NCBI GenBank assembly: GCA_019843655.1
Contig: JACDQD010000102.1
Coordinates: 257,501 to 321,500 of the forward strand
Direction: 5' to 3'
DNA length: 64,000 nt
Origin: Lethocerus indicus
Taxonomy: Eukaryota > Arthropoda > Insecta > Hemiptera > Belostomatidae
Both the position numbers and the translations under genes were made by a program. Every line of letters starts with the position of its first letter. Positions within the stretch are counted from its first letter, which is position 1. Of this stretch, positions 14,001-24,614 are shown piece after piece. The notes below the pieces were generated by a model, which saw nothing but the letters and a program-made list of their open reading frames with translations, did no database searches and had not been told where the DNA came from.

Positions 14001-14046
14001 TTTTTATTTATTACTAAAAATATTATATTTTGTTTCAGGTAAGAAT
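14001..14046 (+). promoter_or_regulatory. Candidate recursive splice site (ratchet point)
   Basis: A 3' splice-site signal is joined directly to a 5' splice-site signal with no exon between. TACTAAA at 14012-14018 matches the metazoan branch-point consensus. It is followed by a T-rich tract and TTTCAG ending at 14038, and then immediately by GTAAGA (14039-14044). The branch A (about 14017) to AG distance is about 21 nt, in the normal range. In Drosophila and vertebrates, zero-length exons of this form remove very long introns in steps. If real, this position lies inside a long plus-strand intron. A chance match is possible, because AT-rich DNA yields acceptor-like strings often. Confidence 0.35.
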
Positions 14047-14689
14047 AACCAGCCCCTCAAATCTAGAGTGGGAATCTGGCTTATTTTGCAATAGAGTCAA
14101 TCGCAGATCGAAGGTTTGTCTACACGTTTTATATTCTGTGGCTTGAATCGTAGCGTTTGTTACTTTCTTGCTTTGGTATCAACAACCTAGATTCCCGTAG
14201 TGTTTTCTCAATTTCCTCATCCGAAATTGTTGTCGACGAGCGAATAAATTGAGCGTTAGAAAAGAGCGACCCGCAAAAGTTGATTGAGGAAAAGAACCTC
14301 GGCTCAAACTGCATTAGGCTTGCTGTGGAAAGGTTTTTTCGAATTTATGACATTTCTATCGCGGGAATTGTATTACCGGTTCGGGGAGCGGCGAATCTAC
14401 AACCCGCACACATCTTCACCCACTTACACTTTAGAGCCTGTAGGAATAAAAATGGGAAAAGAACAGATTTACATAAACCCCACTCTCTAATAAATCGGTA
14501 GGCTATAACTGAGAATTGCTAAAAATAGTTAATTCTTCCCTAATCCCTTTGTGATATCCAAATTAGATCTCCAGGATTGACAAATTGGCAGTATTCATGT
14601 CAAATTATAATCGCTGGTTGCCGGCGCACTATCTACGTCGACGTTTTCCTGTTTCAGCAGTAGATTGATGAGGATAGGTTTAAAGCATT

Positions 14690-15330
14690 CAGGAGTTCGC
14701 GCGGGCTTATTTATTTATCCCCGAAAGGGGGGACGGGGACGGGGTGCTATTTTCGCCAAATCGCGGGGGCGCGTTAAATCCGGGCTTACAATCCGTGGGT
14801 CGGTGGGGGCGGCGGCGGCCGTCTCAATGGCAAATAAATTTTTCCGCCGGCTCCCCTCCAACCCCTCATCCTAAATCCGCCAGCACTCAGTCCCAATCAG
14901 ATCTCCCGCCCTCCCACCACCCTCCTCCCCCGACAACTACGCCCAACAGGGTATCAAACCTCCACCTTGTCCGTGCCCCATGGTTCGATGGGTGCGGTGG
15001 AAAGGGGGAAATCGAACGCAATAAAGAATGTCTGGGTTCGAATCGCGGTAGAAATGGCGATGGGGTGGCGTTGGTGTGGGGGCGGGGGTATCTTGTAAAA
15101 TTCATCCCTCCTCCCACCTGCCTGCCCGCCTGCTCCGCTCGCAAATGTAAAAAGGTAGCGGTGGAAGAGTTGGATAGGGATGGGGGGAGGGTGGAAAGCG
15201 ATCCCTCCGCGATATATTCCGAGGGTCTGATTTCCTTCTGATTTCTGTTTTATAAACCAATAAAACTGTGGAGGGTGAGCGGCCCGAGGGCCCCGCCCCC
15301 AGGCCTTTTACCGGTCAGGATCCACAGAAC
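14690..15330. other. GC-rich block
   Basis: GC-rich DNA with overlapping open frames on both strands, the longest plus-strand one at 14744-15241. Its translation is rich in Pro, Ser, Gly and Arg and resembles no domain. The frame has no convincing acceptor and donor around it. A TTCGAA-containing string near 15034 recalls a tRNA T-arm, but there is no A box upstream. Confidence 0.4.
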
Positions 15331-17750
15331 AATAGTCGGCTGACGAGACCCTTTACCATACCCTACGCCTGTACGCCGATTGCCGGGTACGCTTCCCTGT
15401 ATTTTGCCTTTTTTAAAAGTCCACCAATACTTTTGGAGCAAATTTTGTGCTATACAATTCGTACGGTAATTGCTTCCTGATTATATTTCAAAATAGTCTC
15501 TACAAAAAATAAGTAGTATGAGTCAAAAGTTCTCATTCATAATGGAAATTTCCTTTATTCATTTAATATGAACATAAACACAACTACAGATATTTTACAT
15601 TCATAGGGTAGGAACTCTATGACGCATCCATCTGTCATGTATGTAGGACGCATGTTACGGGAGCTGTGGTCGTAAAATCTGTGTTATGCTTAGAAGCAGT
15701 CTTTACGATGTTTGCATTCAAACATTCAGGTTTCGTAAATCATATTAAGCGATATAGCAATCGTCTAAATACAAGTCCCCTATTGGAATCTCACTTGGAC
15801 GATAAACACCCGTATTTTATTGATACAGGAATAATTGTTCGTTATTGACTAATATATTTCTCGACCGCAGTTATCCAATAAACAGGAAAACTAAATAATC
15901 CTTTCCAAATTTTCTCCCGCTCATCCGAACCCTCCTGTTCAGCCCATTCCCCTCGGGGAATTCATTTGGCCGCTAAACGTTACTTTCTCCCCTCCTCCTT
16001 CCACCATTACGCATTCACGATTCGTTTTTATTTCCCTTTTTTTTGTAAGCGTCGGTTTTTCATTTTATTCCATCCAGTTCCACATTTTTTTTTATATTTC
16101 CCGCCGCTAATTCTGATTGTACTGGCGCTCCCTGCCCGTCTCATCGCGGCCTCCCTCCCCCATTTTTCGGCACCCGGTTGCCCACACTGTGTTTTGTTGT
16201 CCGACTCTGTTTTTTTTCGTTCACCCCCTACGACCGCCCCCCCTCTCGCTTCCCCACTTGGACTTCCGCCCAATATAACTGGGCACACAAACGGGGTGCA
16301 CGGTTCGAGCCCCCAACCCTTCTCTGTTTGCCCTCCAGCCTCCGCCGCTGCGGCCCTCTCTGGGGCTCACCGCCCACTGTAATACCGTATTTATTATGAT
16401 TGCGTTTGCGTGTTAACTCCCCCTCCACAACCACGGCAACCAAGTAAAGGAAACTGTACCTTTGGTTCTGCCTCGACTCCCCAATATAGTCATTATGCAT
16501 GTTGCTAATATGTAGTTGCGGAACATTGCCTTTATGGCAACAATAATGGAAATATATAGGACGAGTTATACATAATAGTCTGGTTATATTAATGACTGAA
16601 AATAATCCGATATTCCAAGGAGATGTTTTAAGCAAATTAGATAGATAGATAACATTTTTCTTACTTATTTCTCTTTCCTTAATGGTGTTTGGCAGTGGTT
16701 TCCTCTCAAGACCTTCTGACGTCTTGATTCTGATAATATAAGTAGATAACAGGGTTGGATGTCACCCCGCGCAAGAGCAACGTTCAGCTAGGACTGGTCC
16801 CTAGTTCGTACCACAGTGTAGGGTCATATTTCATTCAGTTGTAAATTTGAATTTATTGCTCGCGGGGCTCAAATAACTGTAAATCCCACTTTAGAATTCA
16901 GTCAGTTTATTTATAAACAAATAGACTTCGAAAGAGTTGGAAAAATATTTTAGCCAAGATCAGCCATGAGAGAAAAGAAGGCACGGCGCCTGATACTATC
17001 CCGCACTACAGTCGGGTAATGAAGGTTAGTATCGACCAGCGCCGTATTACTGTTTGCATACGCCATCAATCTAGCAATTTTATTCAGCACCAGATTTGTT
17101 GTAGCAGTTTTTGTTTCTCGAAATTGCCAGTAGCATTTCGTCAGTAATTTATGGCACTGGCGGATATCGCCTGCAACACGAAGTAATCTCCAGCCGTCTT
17201 GACAACTTAGAACAGGGTATTCTTCTATTTCCCCAATAAAATCATCTATCTTTTATCTTCTCTTTTATTAAACTTTAGTATTATTATGTTGTTTCCAGCA
17301 AAATAGTGTTTTGATACATATACTTACTTCAAATTACTGTTATCATTTTCTAGTTGGTATAGATGGAAAATATTAAACGTTATTTTGATTTAACAGTTAG
17401 ATGTCTTTCATTTCCGAACTAGGTGAACTAGGTCTTCCTTCCAACGTTCTCTCAGTACAGATAATTGAGATCGGTGTGTTTTATACCGAGGAAGCAGTTC
17501 TTCAACTACCGAATTGATGCCTTTATGCCGTCCGCGGCTAAATTCTATTTAAAAATTTAAAATCGAATGAACAGGGAGGTTCTCTTGAAGTGTAGGCCAT
17601 CAAATTTCCCTCACAAATAGGTCTGATTTTCCGATAGTTTCCAGAGGGCGGGCCTTGCCTATCGAACCAATCCGGAACGACGGGTTGGCACGGGGGTTGG
17701 GGGGCGTCATTACTCTCCGGTATTGATCAGTAGGTGTATTGAGCATTAAA
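15331..17750. other. Gene-free mosaic DNA
   Basis: A pyrimidine-rich, stop-poor stretch at about 15900-16420 gives overlapping frames on both strands. The remainder is AT-rich. A possible eroded repeat piece lies at 17111-17150 (listed separately). No gene seen. Confidence 0.55.
17111..17150 (-). repeat. Possible eroded piece of the hammerhead-like inverted-repeat family
   Basis: On the minus strand the string ACTGACGAAATGCTACTG resembles ACTGACATAAACGCTACTG in the piece at 57031-57070, and the plus-strand run GTTTCTCG lies next to it. The part that would carry GAAA and GTC is not preserved. The match is short, so this may be chance. Confidence 0.25.
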
Positions 17751-17756
17751 ATGCCT

Positions 17757-17828
17757 TCCCCACTCACTCACCCACCCACTCACTCCCTCCCCCTCCTCTC
17801 TCTCTCACTCTCTCTCTCTCTCTCTCTC
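17757..17828. repeat. Compound CACT/CCCA/CT microsatellite
   Basis: A polypyrimidine array moving from CACT and CCCA units (about 17760-17784) through CCCTCC-type sequence to (CT)n at about 17795-17828 with one A interruption. A GC-rich block with many open frames follows. Confidence 0.85.
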
Positions 17829-20690
17829 GGACCTGCTCAATAGAAAGTAATCCGTCATCTCTAGAGGCCCTCAAGTTAATCACCGAAAGGAGGAGGAGGC
17901 CCAACCCCACGGACCTTTTTCCCAGCAACCCGGAGCATGGTGATGGGGAGGTCTTCGATAAAAAAATATATAGAAAGAATAAGGAAGGAAAGGGGGACCA
18001 GAAAAGGAGGAGAGAAGGACAGAGAGATTACTCGGTGTCTTCCTCATCTCCAGTTTCGTTGGATATGGCGGGGGGCGAGGTCTTAACGAGTAATCAAGTC
18101 CTACCAATTTCTAACCCCCATCCCCTCCGTACAACCAGCGCCTACCCCGTGATGTAATAGAAGATTAATACGGCGGCTAATATTGTGTAACGGCAATACT
18201 TACAGCGGCCCCTCCCCGCCCCCACCGAGCCCCCTCATTACTCCTTCGGTCGTTTGATTGCATTCCGCTTTCATTAAGTCATCACAGGCACCAAGATAAT
18301 TTGATGACCGTGTAATAACATCGTATCGCGCTAATGACTGTAAATAAATAAATTAATTTCGCGGCAGCAACACCCACCCCCCGCCCCCGGGCCAACGGTA
18401 CGGGGTTAAAGTGAATTAATGTTAATATTCAACGCGGTCCCCATTCGGGTGAATTCGCGCTTGGAATTCATAATGTTGACTTTAGATAGAGAGGGGGGAG
18501 CATCGAACAATTTGACAACAATGTTGTTCAGGAGGCGTTGGGTAATTGTGTTAGAACCTAGTTTTTTAAGTTTCTGAGAAACTCCTACTAGAAACGGACG
18601 GGATCAACATTCAAACGAAATTGATTTTAAATATTTTGACTGTATTTAAACTTAGGATTTGACCCACCTTCATGAATCATTCAACCTGTGAATCAATTGG
18701 AACAGTGAAAATTCGTACACTCAATTTTGAAAATTCTATTATCTAGCGAGAATAGACAATTATATCACTGAAATACGTTCGTATAAAAAACCTTAATCAA
18801 TTACCATAATCTTGAAAATTTGAAAATGAGCACCAGGTGATAATGTCTGAATCGCAGGCGGAGAAAATTTCTTTCACTCAACATCCCTCTTTTCATTACC
18901 CTCATTTTCCGGAGTATATTTATCGCAGTTTATAGGCCCTCGTTAAATTAATATCACGCCGAGAAATTAATTAATATAAATAATTAAATTCTACTTGTCG
19001 GATTATAGTTGGATGTTTATTGTTTAATTTAAGCCGCCAGCCGGCCTGGCTCTGGCCCGGTTATTAGGTCGCCATGGTTTAATATCCTAGAGCCCGCGGA
19101 GCTTCCATTATTAATTGTCGCAACGAGGGTGTAATTGTTTTTAATTTTTTATCCCGAGCGTTTTCCACAGAAATGGGCGCCAAATTAGAGCCTTCACCAG
19201 GCGTGGACCAGGTCCCGGGATTCGGCCCCGGAAATGTAGCGAATTAATTCGTAGGGAATTAATTTCAGTATCAATGGTATTGGACGGTTTAACGAGAAGC
19301 TCTACCCCCCTACCAGTACAGGATTTTGTGCGTAGGCCCGCTCTGTTGGCACAATTCCCCTTGCTTAGCGCGCCTAATTGATTCCTGAGCCTCTGACTTG
19401 CACTCAAAGGATTAATACCAGCATAATGTTTTATTAATATTACCTCCAGCCGCACGATTCGGACTTCCTGTTCCTTACAAATTCCAATTTTTATATAGAG
19501 GCGGACCAAGAAATTGTATCTCTTCTTTCAGTACGTTGAATTCAATGCCATCACCAAATCAGACACATAGTCGACTTAATATTTACATTTCCAACAATAT
19601 GTGGAACCGAAGTATTTGTAGTATCAATCTTACGTAGACTTTTTGATTCTTTTGGGTTAAAAATGTTTTTATTTGAATTCTTTTCAATAATTCAACATTT
19701 GCCTGCCACGTTGACTGCTTCAAAATATAATGTACGCTTACGATAGCAATAACGGAAGTTTACACTTTACAGTAAATTCAATATATATTCCTATTCAATA
19801 ATTTACCCATACCTCACTGGAGACAATACAACAATTCACTTTCAGTATCCTAACAAAATCTGTGTAAAATATTAGAAATTTACAGAAATTAAATATTTTG
19901 CAGAGACCTTCTGTCCTTCTCAATCATGCTCAAGTGCCTCTACTATCGTTGGTAGATTGATAGTATCCAGTTGGACCGATCTAGCACTAGCTGAGGCGGA
20001 GGCATCTTCGAGACCGAATAGTGGAGGGTTATATTACTGTGATCATAGTTGTGGTACATATGCAAAACGGAGTTCAGAATGGGGACTGGACTCGTTTTAT
20101 TGTTCTGTATGGGCGGATGGTTCTGCTAGTGGTCGTGGTGGCGGGGGCGGGTATTTTCTCAGGAAAAGAAGGAAGAGTCCGCAATAGATTGGCGGCCATT
20201 CAATTCCGGGCGATAAGTTTCGATCCGGGCCCGGACCCCGGGGTCTGAGCCCTCCCCGGGCCCCGAGCTACGCGCGGCCCCTCGTACTGAATGTATTCAT
20301 TCCGTACCCCAGCAAATTCGCCGGCATCAATAACACTCCTCAACCAACCGTTCCCTAAGGTGAACGGATGCGCGAAATAAAGAATCCCTGCCCCGCGATT
20401 GCGGGAGTATTTTAAAAATAGCTGGGTTGGTGGCGTGGGTGGGGGTGAAATTCGTTTCTGAGCTTATTGGGTTTTTCATTCCCCGAGTTTCGTATTTCCT
20501 TTTCCGGGTATGTACAGGATTCTCTCGGAATACAATAAAATAAGACAGGTTTACCCGTACGATGGGATGTACTCAATCCCGATCCTTCCTTGGGCGTCTC
20601 AAGTTCTCAGGACGGTTTGACCGAATCTGTTACGGATTCTCGCCCTCGTGAATAGAAATAATTATTTTGTAGTGAATATATATGCTTGAT
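17829..20690. other. Gene-free mosaic DNA
   Basis: GC-rich at about 17880-18260, 19030-19330 and 20080-20290; AT-rich elsewhere, with TAATTA-type clusters at about 18945-18990. A 122-codon minus-strand frame at 19141-19509 shows no known domain. Confidence 0.55.
18209..18234 (-). other. Potential G-quadruplex (minus strand)
   Basis: Four C runs of 4, 4, 5 and 5 residues are separated by 1, 1 and 6 bases. This is a strong minus-strand quadruplex motif and one of the clearest in the window. Confidence 0.55.
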
Positions 20691-20697
20691 TTATTGA

Positions 20698-20730
<33 letters not shown>
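20698..20730. repeat. (ATT)n-(TA)n compound microsatellite
   Basis: About eight ATT units (20698-20722) run directly into a short (TA)n stretch. Confidence 0.9.
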
Positions 20731-20731
<1 letters not shown>

Positions 20732-21572
20732 ATATCAATTTGCACTCACCGTTTTTTACACCGGTTTTGGTTTCAAGCCATTTTCCCCATTATATCATTG
20801 GGGAATGTGTTGATATTGTGCACAGTAACAACGGCGATGTAGATAGGAATCCCCACCAACCAGCACGGATTAAGATGAAGCTAGATTAGCTTTAAAATGA
20901 TCCAGCGTTAGACCGAATCACCGATTTCCAAACCCTATCTTTACCACCAGATATCATAAAATAATACTGATAAGTAAAAGTTCATTTCGAAAACAAGTAA
21001 ACGTACGTTGTTACGTAGTTCGCGGTTTTTATTTACATACGACTTTAAGGCAAAAGGAATGAAACCCTATATACAGGCAGTAATTCTAAAATAAATAAAT
21101 TAGCCCAATCGTGTTAACTTATTCTGAGTTGGAATTGGATAAGTTACTTTGACGCCCCGGTGAACTATTCGGCAGTGTATATCAGATTACCATGCGGGGA
21201 GACTTTTCGTTGAGGCGACCAATATATACAATGTCAATCCCCCTCGAGTTATTCGCCCCCGAAACTTCCTGTAACGACCCCCTCTCCCCCACGCAACTCC
21301 CGGGCTCGTCCGATTCCTTATTTTAAGTCAAAACGTGTTTTCCCATTTGCGAAGTTGTATTCTTTCACGCCGCCCCTAATATTCCCCTCGCAGTAAAGTT
21401 GATTCGCTCAGTCGCCGGGGTCAGCAACTTGTTCTGCCGGCGTTCAGGGAACTGTGCCCAACATTCCGCAACACACAAATGGGCCCGCCGGCAACGTTAG
21501 TATGATTTCAATCGTTAAATAATTCCGTACACTAAATTTACGGTGTTTGGAACCCAGAACAGACTACTTATT

Positions 21573-21610
21573 CGGTACTGAAGATGGTGTTAGGCCGACA
21601 ACGGTCCACC
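21573..21610 (+). repeat. Degenerate hammerhead-like repeat piece
   Basis: TACTGAAGATGGTG (21576-21589) matches the plus-strand arm at 56006-56019 exactly over 14 bases. After a short gap, GCCGACAACGGTCCAC resembles GCCGAAACCGGTCTAC there. The GAAA core is changed (GACA), so this copy would not be active. The surrounding DNA does not match the rest of the element. Confidence 0.45.
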
Positions 21611-21900
21611 AATGGACGTAAGCCCATAACGTAATTACCAATGCTAACATTTTAGTTTAGTTGGGTTTGTTTAGTTCTCATACGAAACAGAAACAAAAAA
21701 ACAGTTATAATAGTTAAGCATGTAGAAATAGTAAGGAGTTTTACAAGTTAAGTAAAATTCGATAATTTATTTTGCCCCTTCACTCAGGGCCTATCGACCT
21801 CTTACAATCCGAGTTTTGTTGACCTTAGAAACTGGCCCCGAAGCCAGCTCGAAGTTTCTCAATTCAGGTAATTAAATTTGCAATATCACTTCTCCGGGCG

Positions 21901-21931
21901 GTAAGGTAAGGGAAGGGAAGGGGAAGGGAAA
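21901..21931. repeat. Purine tandem repeat (GGGAA-like units)
   Basis: Imperfect tandem units of GTAAG then GGGAA/GGGGAA, about 31 bases, followed by GC-rich DNA. Confidence 0.7.
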
Positions 21932-23557
21932 CGCTCTAGGGCTCTGGGTCAATAGCCCATTTCAAATTCGTCGGACACTCGCGTTCCAACCCTCTCACTT
22001 CCTCCACCATCATCAAGTTGAAGGCCGTGCCGCCCCCTTAAACTCCGGGCGGTAGAGTGGGAGGGAAGGGGGAGGCGGGTTGCAGGGCCTAGAACACAGC
22101 CCCAGCCGGCCGACTATTGTGATTTCCACGGCAAGTTATAACACGATCAGGTGTTGTTCTTGACCGCGGGCCCAGCGATTCGGGGCACGTAAGTAAACAG
22201 ACAGGGTAGCCCTAGCCGTACCGAGGGGCCAAAGTGCAGGCCGAGTTGGACAGACTTTGGCGCTTGGAGCCGGGCTCGAGAGGGGACAATGTCCCCCCAA
22301 AGCGGTTGCCAATTTCGCTAGCAAAACGGTAGGCCTAGAAGATTGTATAAAAAGTGATTAAGAATTTCCAGAAATAGTTTCGTGAATTTCACAGGACGAA
22401 GGTTTGGAATACCATCAATCTTGCTATTTCAGCTCTCTCAGAAAATGTAACTGGTCCCATATGCCTAATGATTTATTTAACTATATGCATTCGTGTGGAA
22501 GTGGAACTATACTGTGAAATCCAGTCTTTGAATGCAATGATAATTTTTTAGGGAAAAATTTTCTAATTATGCAGTTAAAATCATCGAACATCAGAAATTT
22601 CATATTCCCGCACAAATTTATTATTCTCCATCCTCATCCTGTTCGATTGGAATTCCGAACAGGGTTGGTAAAGAAAAACAAACGCTCGAAAACCCCCGGA
22701 GCAGAAGTTTCGAAGTCGGATCAACGGGGAACTTTAATATAACCGCAAGTAGAAAAGAAAAGACAGGCCCAAACATCAAAATTAAAATAGGTATTGAGTT
22801 AGTCTTGGTTCCACTTGTTGCTGGGGCCGAGAGCGGAAGGCGCCGGATAACGTTCGCCCGGGGTCGGCCACCGGCCCACTTTCGACCGGTTATCGGTCAG
22901 AATTTTCCGCCGGCCCGACGAACAAAGTGAGATTCGGGATTATTCAAATTAGTTTCAGGCTATAATTGAAAAGACGGAGGGAGCCTCTCGTCGAGCCCCG
23001 CGCTTCCCAACGCGTCACAACACCACTAATTTTTATGCAAATCGCCCGCCACCCATTTTTCCTTAGCCCCCTCGTCCTTCTTTCTCTTCTTATCCCTCCT
23101 ACCCCCCACCCCCACAATCCCCATTTAATTCACCCTATCTCCTGTCGCTTCGACAATGGGTCGCTGCCCATAGCCGCGCCATTCTTGACGATATTGCGGA
23201 TCTTATCTCTTCGGTCGGGGCCGTCGTTGTAATTTTAAGGTGGGAGCACCCGCCCCCACTCGCCGTAAATTGGGTATTCGAAAGTAGCATCCTCTTTACC
23301 GTTTTCCTTTACTTTTTCTTTGTTTCTGTAATACCGTTGCATTTGTATATAATTACGGGGTTCGTAATACACTATAGAGGTTGCTTCGAATTTCCCCGAG
23401 TAAATAATGTTATGTTTTTTAAAATAAATATTTTTTACTAGTAGAATTTCATTCATCTACTTGTTCTACTTCTTACTGAATTTCTATTTTCAGGCGGTAA
23501 TACGATAACCGAATAAAAAGAAAATCTTTTTGTGGCCAGAAAAGTAACTCGGGGCTG

Positions 23558-23720
23558 GCGCTATTAATACAGGGGAATATTTATATACGGGGCGTACATG
23601 AAAGTAGGATGGGAGTAGGGCAAAAAATGTTGGGGGAAGTGGAAAATATAAGGCGGAATGAGAGCGGGGGCAAGACCCTTTTTGTACCCCAACCCCGTTC
23701 AAAGGTATGAAATTAACAAA
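23558..23720 (+). repeat. Diverged duplicated unit, copy A
   Basis: Shares GCTATTAATAC, GGAAAATATAAGGCGGAAT (exact over 19 bases at 23641-23659), GAGCGGGG and the CAAAGGTAT-AAATTAACAAA block, all in the same order, with the unit at 24301-24450. Sequence between the blocks is diverged. A 39 bp (TA)n array follows at 23785. The order and spacing indicate an old direct duplication, or two insertions of one dispersed repeat. No protein is encoded. Confidence 0.6.
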
Positions 23721-23779
23721 GTCTAAGCGAAAGAGTACGTGAGAAAAACTTTTAACATTCGTAATATACTTTATGAGGG

Positions 23780-23784
<5 letters not shown>

Positions 23785-23823
<39 letters not shown>
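23785..23823. repeat. (TA)n microsatellite, 39 bp
   Basis: Pure TA array about 65 bases past duplicated unit A. Confidence 0.95.
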
Positions 23824-23826
<3 letters not shown>

Positions 23827-24300
23827 ACTTCGGAGTGTTTCCTTATGTTGCACACGAAAAGTTGGCATGGAAGGGGATGAAACGATTTTCGCTTGGCTAT
23901 TTTTAATGTCAGATGTTTTACTTATCATAAATCATAAGTAAATTTTGCATAACTAAAAATCTAAACTGAATTTACAAGAACAAATTGGATTCTTCTATTA
24001 TTTTAAAATAGTTTTCATAAAATATTGTACTACATTCTTAGTTCAGTCACAATATAATTCCCTTTAAGAATTCGTGCTTCAGTAGTATTTCTAGAGTTCT
24101 ACTTTCGCATTTCTATATTTTGATCCATACCATATCCCATTTCGAAACCTGCATTTACCCTGTTCAATTACAGTTACCGCGTCGACAGCAAGAATCCTTT
24201 ATCTGGAGAGAAAAACACGTGGGGGAAATGCGGTGTGGGGTTTTAAAACAAAATTGTTTGCCGACATAAATAATAGTCGAGCTCCGAGAGCGGGGGGTTC

Positions 24301-24450
24301 CGCTATTAATACTCGGCGTATATTTACATACGCGTGCGGACTTCGCGAGCGGGGTAAAAAAAAGGCTACGGTGGTGGGGAGGGGAAAAGGAAAATATAAG
24401 GCGGAATTAGAGCGGGGAGGCCAAACTCAAAGGTATAAAATTAACAAACT
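24301..24450 (+). repeat. Diverged duplicated unit, copy B
   Basis: Partner of the unit at 23558-23720. The 19-base exact block is at 24389-24407 and the CAAAGGTATAAAATTAACAAA block at 24428-24448. Offset to copy A is about 745 bp. A (GT/TA)n array follows about 100 bases on, as in copy A, so the microsatellite is probably part of the repeated structure. Confidence 0.6.
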
Positions 24451-24550
24451 GTAAGCGAAAAAGAGAGCCCCAGACTAAATAGTAGGGCGAAGGGGCTCCT
24501 GAGCAGGGGAGGGCAAAGTAAGTTTCACTGACTATATTTATGGCGGCTTA

Positions 24551-24557
24551 GTATGTG

Positions 24558-24611
<54 letters not shown>
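24551..24611. repeat. (TG/TA)n compound microsatellite
   Basis: A short TG/TA mixed start (24551-24563), then 24 pure TA units. Confidence 0.95.

Positions 24612-24614
<3 letters not shown>

Larger units (their letters stand above)
20731..23557. other. Gene-free mosaic DNA
   Basis: GC-rich islands at about 21220-21510, 21900-22290 and 22790-23250 alternate with AT-rich DNA. A strong-looking acceptor (pyrimidine-rich, TTTTCAG ending at 23493) is followed by stops in all three frames within about 30 bases, so it does not open a coding exon. Confidence 0.55.

Noticed and set aside
17145..17165. TATGGCACTGG resembling the start of the miR-183/263 family
   Set aside because: Only 11 bases match, the rest differs, and no complementary arm forms a precursor hairpin.
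23461..23493. Strong 3' splice-site-like sequence ending at 23493
   Set aside because: All three frames hit stops within about 30 bases and no donor pairs with it. Kept only as a remark.
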